64,000 nt of DNA from Lactarius indigo. Its lineage: Eukaryota; Basidiomycota; Agaricomycetes; Russulales; Russulaceae. The stretch spans positions 186,001 to 250,000 of the forward strand of contig JAFKAC010000026.1 in NCBI GenBank assembly GCA_025766275.1, read 5' to 3'. The translations under genes and the position numbers were made by a program. Shown in pieces: positions 61,192-64,000 of the stretch (position 1 is its first letter; each line of letters starts with the position of its first letter). The notes under the pieces are model-generated. The model saw nothing but the letters and a program-made list of their open reading frames with translations. It had not been told where the DNA came from and did not search any database.

Positions 61192-63994
61192 ATGACTCTC
61201 CCATCTTCTCGTACTCTGCAGGTCGCTGGATCACCTCGCCGATCCTCTGCTGTTCTTGGACCCCTTCTAGTGCGGAAACGCAGGCACGGTTCTTCAAGCT
61301 CAGAATCGTCATCCAGCACTGTCAAGGCTGTTTCTGGATGCAAGTCTCCAGGAAATCGGCTGGCTTCTCGAACCCGACGTGACAAAAACCGAGACAAAAG
61401 GGCAAAAAAGCGCTCGAAACTCACTGGACTGACCAACCCCTTCTACGTAGGGCCTCGGAGGTTGCGGCGAACGACTAGGCCGTTGTCGGGTGGCCCCTCC
61501 AGTATCAGTATCGAAGAGTGGTTTGCCCGGGCCATAGCCGCGAGCAACATGCCTACAAAGGAAATTACGTCTTCGAGCGATTCAGAGGCACGTTGTTTTT
61601 GGATGTTTACGTAGACTGCCTCATTATTTCCTTAGGGTGATGACGAACTTGTCGAGCAGGCGTTACAACTAGATCCCAGCGACTCTCCACCCATTCCAAG
61701 TGAGACGAGTATACCAACAGAGTTATGTGACATCTCGGTGCGTGGCTTTGTTACTGAAGCATCAATGTGGTGCAACATTTATTCTTCACTGACGCAGGCT
61801 GCTTCCGCCGCGAGTTCCACCGCAGAAGGGATTGTGCCATCCTATCCAGTACGTGGAGTCATTGTTGAAGGAGCATCCAGATCTTATCCTCACAAACGCA
61901 GGTGCTCAACTCGGCAGGGTCCATCTCCACTGGTAGCGAACACGAGTTTTACACGAGCGACTATGAAGCACTGGACATAGCCACCCCCGCTAACGATTAC
62001 GAGGAGGTAATTGCAACACCCATTGTCTTGAAAGAAGAGGAATGGGTTGGCATCTCTCGGGCGGGCGATAGCGCTCATCAATCATGTGACGAAGATATGA
62101 GGGACTCTCAAGATACTGACGAGACGGATGGCCCTGGATGCGACATAGGGGATAGCAATGCTGACGACAGCAACGTCGACGACAACAATGCTGACGACAG
62201 ATATGCCGACGACAGTGACAGCGACGATAGCGATGCCGACAACAGCGACGCCGACGACAGCAATGCCGACAACAGCGACGCCGATGACAGCGACTCTGAT
62301 GACAGCAATGCCGACGATAGCAATGTGGGGGATAGCGATACCGAGATGTTCGACATAAACGGCGGAGACAGCGACAAAGACGATAGTGTGGAGGCCAGTG
62401 ACAGTGACGTGGGGGACACCAATCCTGGGACCAACGACATGGCAGACAGTGAGACTGAAGGTACTGACATCGTGCTTGGTAGCCGAGCCTCTTCTCCAGA
62501 TCCCGCTGATCGCAAAAAACATCTTTTGTCTCTGGTACGTGATTCGTGTTCAAATTTGGCCACGAGACTGAGACCTATAAGGCCAAGGACATAAAGCATA
62601 TTCAGAAGCAGCCCCAGGTACGCACGTCGATCTGTGGATGTGACTGCGCCTAACCCTTTTCCAGAACTCACCTTGCACCAAGGGTGACGTCCAGATTATT
62701 TTGAAGCAAATGCTTCGGGGTGCCAAGTTAGATTGTAGCTCTCGCACAAGCAGAGGGGATCGTGCCGGCCACAAGGCTGGTCGTGAGCAAAAGGTGCAAT
62801 CGCTACTTCCAAGGCATCAGAGTCACAGTAGTCTGGAGATGAAGGTATGTTGCCAGTCCGTCATTCTAGACCATGCTCACAAATACCCATGTGTGGACAG
62901 ACAGAGGTCCGTAAATTCGCAATGAAGTTATTGAAAAGGAAAAACAAGCAATCGCGTTTCCATCTCCCATCTCGGAAGGAGTTTGTGCGGTTCGAGAAAC
63001 GAAAGGAGGGTGGTCCTACCAGCAAGAACTTTCGTGTCCAGTTGAAGGGGTCGCTTGCATGTCGGTGGAATCGTCGCGCCGCTGACGTCTTCTCTGAGGC
63101 ATACATCAAAAAGTACAAGAATCGATTCAAGCACGAAGATCTGGTGGCTTGCTTCAAGACTCACTTGCGTACACTCAAGAACCAGCACGAGCGCATCAAA
63201 GCCGGTCCTACCAAAACACAAACGGATATTGAGCGCTGTTCGACGAGTGCCCGCCAAACTCGTAGGCAAGGGGTGGGTAAGCTACAAAGGTAATATAACT
63301 TGCATGCTGACGGATATCGCGTAGATTGCTCGGCGGAGAGGAGAGGTTCTTGATGGATATGGAGATCTGCAATACATCGCTCGTCACCTGAACAAGTTAG
63401 GAGTAGACGGTATGAGTGGGGACGAGTCAGATCACTCAGGTGGTCGTCGGCGCTACGTTGTACAGAAACTAAACTGGAGATCGGACGACGTTACAGCCGC
63501 GTTGAGAGTCCTGGATGCACTGGCTCTCGTATCTCACTGGACTAGCGATGGGCGGCCTAGGCCCGGTAAGTTCCCTCATGTCCGAATCGATTCCAACAGG
63601 GTGGAGAATCGGGACCCTGTCCGCAACCTTCCACGCAACTTTTACCGGGAAGATTGGCTCGACACCCTTGACGATTATGAACTCCGAGAGCTCAACATTC
63701 ACAAACCCGTTAATCTTGCCTTGCCGGACCGGATATTAAGGTATGTGACAAGGTCTCTCAGTTGACGTGTTCTTAAATTTCGTTTGCATTAGCCTCGCTC
63801 ACAGGTACAAGGGTGCGTCGGACCCTCAAAGACCCCCGTTGCCAAGGGGGGGTGCTCAAAGCTCTACCCCGGAGTCCCGCGGCATGAGACCCAGGGGACA
63901 AAGGCACTCGGAGCCGAGAAATGCGAAGCATGGACGAGTACCAAAGGCGATGCACAAGAAGGGTAATAGGGATAGCATGGATGTTGACGATTGA
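61192..63994 (+). CDS. Hypothetical basidiomycete protein with Asp/Ser-rich repeats (779 aa, 8 exons)
   Basis: Exons: 61192-61587, 61636-61737, 61798-61848, 61902-62534, 62665-62844, 62901-63272, 63325-63740, 63805-63994. They total 2340 nt, an exact 780 codons with stop TGA at 63992-63994. Intron 1 appears to be GC-AG; the others are GT-AG. Layout: Ser/Arg-rich basic N-terminus (MTLPSSRTLQVAG; RDKNRDKRAKKRSKLTG); acidic middle with Asp-Ser-Asn/Asp-Ala-Asp repeats (exon 4); a basic globular C-terminal half (EVRKFAMKLLKRKNKQ; ARRRGEVLDGYGDLQ; LGVDGMSGDESDHSGGRR; ENRDPVRNLPRNFY); and an Arg/Pro-rich tail. The GMS-DESD plus DPVRNLP segment resembles hypothetical proteins that are expanded in mushroom genomes. 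The function is unknown. A nuclear location is plausible from the basic clusters. Confidence 0.82.
62150..62340 (+). repeat. Coding minisatellite, 15-bp unit
   Basis: About a dozen 15-bp units encode Asp-Asp/Asn-Ser-Asn/Asp-Ala/Ser variants within exon 4 of the gene above. The unit length keeps the frame, so copy number can vary without breaking the protein. Confidence 0.8.
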
Positions 63995-64000
63995 GAGCTT

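Noticed and set aside
62108..62671. Ser/Leu-rich 187-codon minus-strand ORF
   Set aside because: It is the reverse complement of the Asp-rich coding repeat of the 61192 gene and reflects the repeat only.
1..64000. CRISPR arrays, rRNA or tRNA genes, bacterial-type operons
   Set aside because: None were seen; intron-containing genes and retroelements show a fungal nuclear context.

Overview
The window looks like a repeat-rich chromosome segment of a filamentous basidiomycete, most likely an Agaricomycete. The evidence is compact genes with many 45-60 nt GT-AG introns, a NACHT/ankyrin (NLR-like) gene, Ty1/copia, Ty3/gypsy-chromovirus and Tad-like LINE retroelements, a CACTA-type Tnp2 transposase, and a host gene that resembles hypothetical families common in mushroom genomes. 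About half of the window is mobile DNA. I cannot name the species.

Layout. 1-8756: one NACHT-ankyrin gene, split by a full-length copia element (Copia-1, 1359-7463, 5-bp target duplication GTACT). The 3' LTR of Copia-1 itself carries a solo LTR (7015-7406, target duplication TATAA). The ankyrin part is then cut off by a second copia element (Copia-2, from 8757), whose pol frame is interrupted by a third (Copia-3, 11645-17593, intact gag-pol but truncated 3' LTR). 17594-20530: an AT-rich island followed by decayed fragments, probably of a tyrosine recombinase and an old copia element. 21605-26020 (minus): a multi-exon Tnp2/CACTA-like transposase. 26021-33186: sparse host sequence with a small coiled-coil gene (29801-30244, minus), a short inverted-repeat element, and a SUN-domain gene (32061-33186, minus). 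33373-41363: a complete LINE with a 16-bp target duplication and poly(A) tail, inserted just upstream of the SUN gene.

41380-49266: three host genes: a 392-aa coiled-coil membrane protein (minus, 8 exons), a coiled-coil protein (plus, multi-exon) and an unrecognised 267-aa protein (plus). 49267-57068: a young gypsy chromovirus with matching 511-bp LTRs, target duplication GCGCG, an 11-nt self-priming signal, and gag and pol joined by an apparent -1 frameshift site. A third reading frame after pol is broken by stops. 57069-61191: mostly unassigned, with a membrane ORF, an inverted-repeat element and an unrecognised ORF. 61192-63994: an intact 779-aa, 8-exon host gene with an Asp/Ser-rich coding minisatellite.

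The host genes show no shared pathway. The window is best read as a record of successive insertions: transposons nested in an NLR-like gene, a LINE in the apparent promoter of a SUN gene, and a recent chromovirus. Exon models were made by eye from splice signals and frame continuity. Where exon phases close to a whole number of codons I rate them higher.
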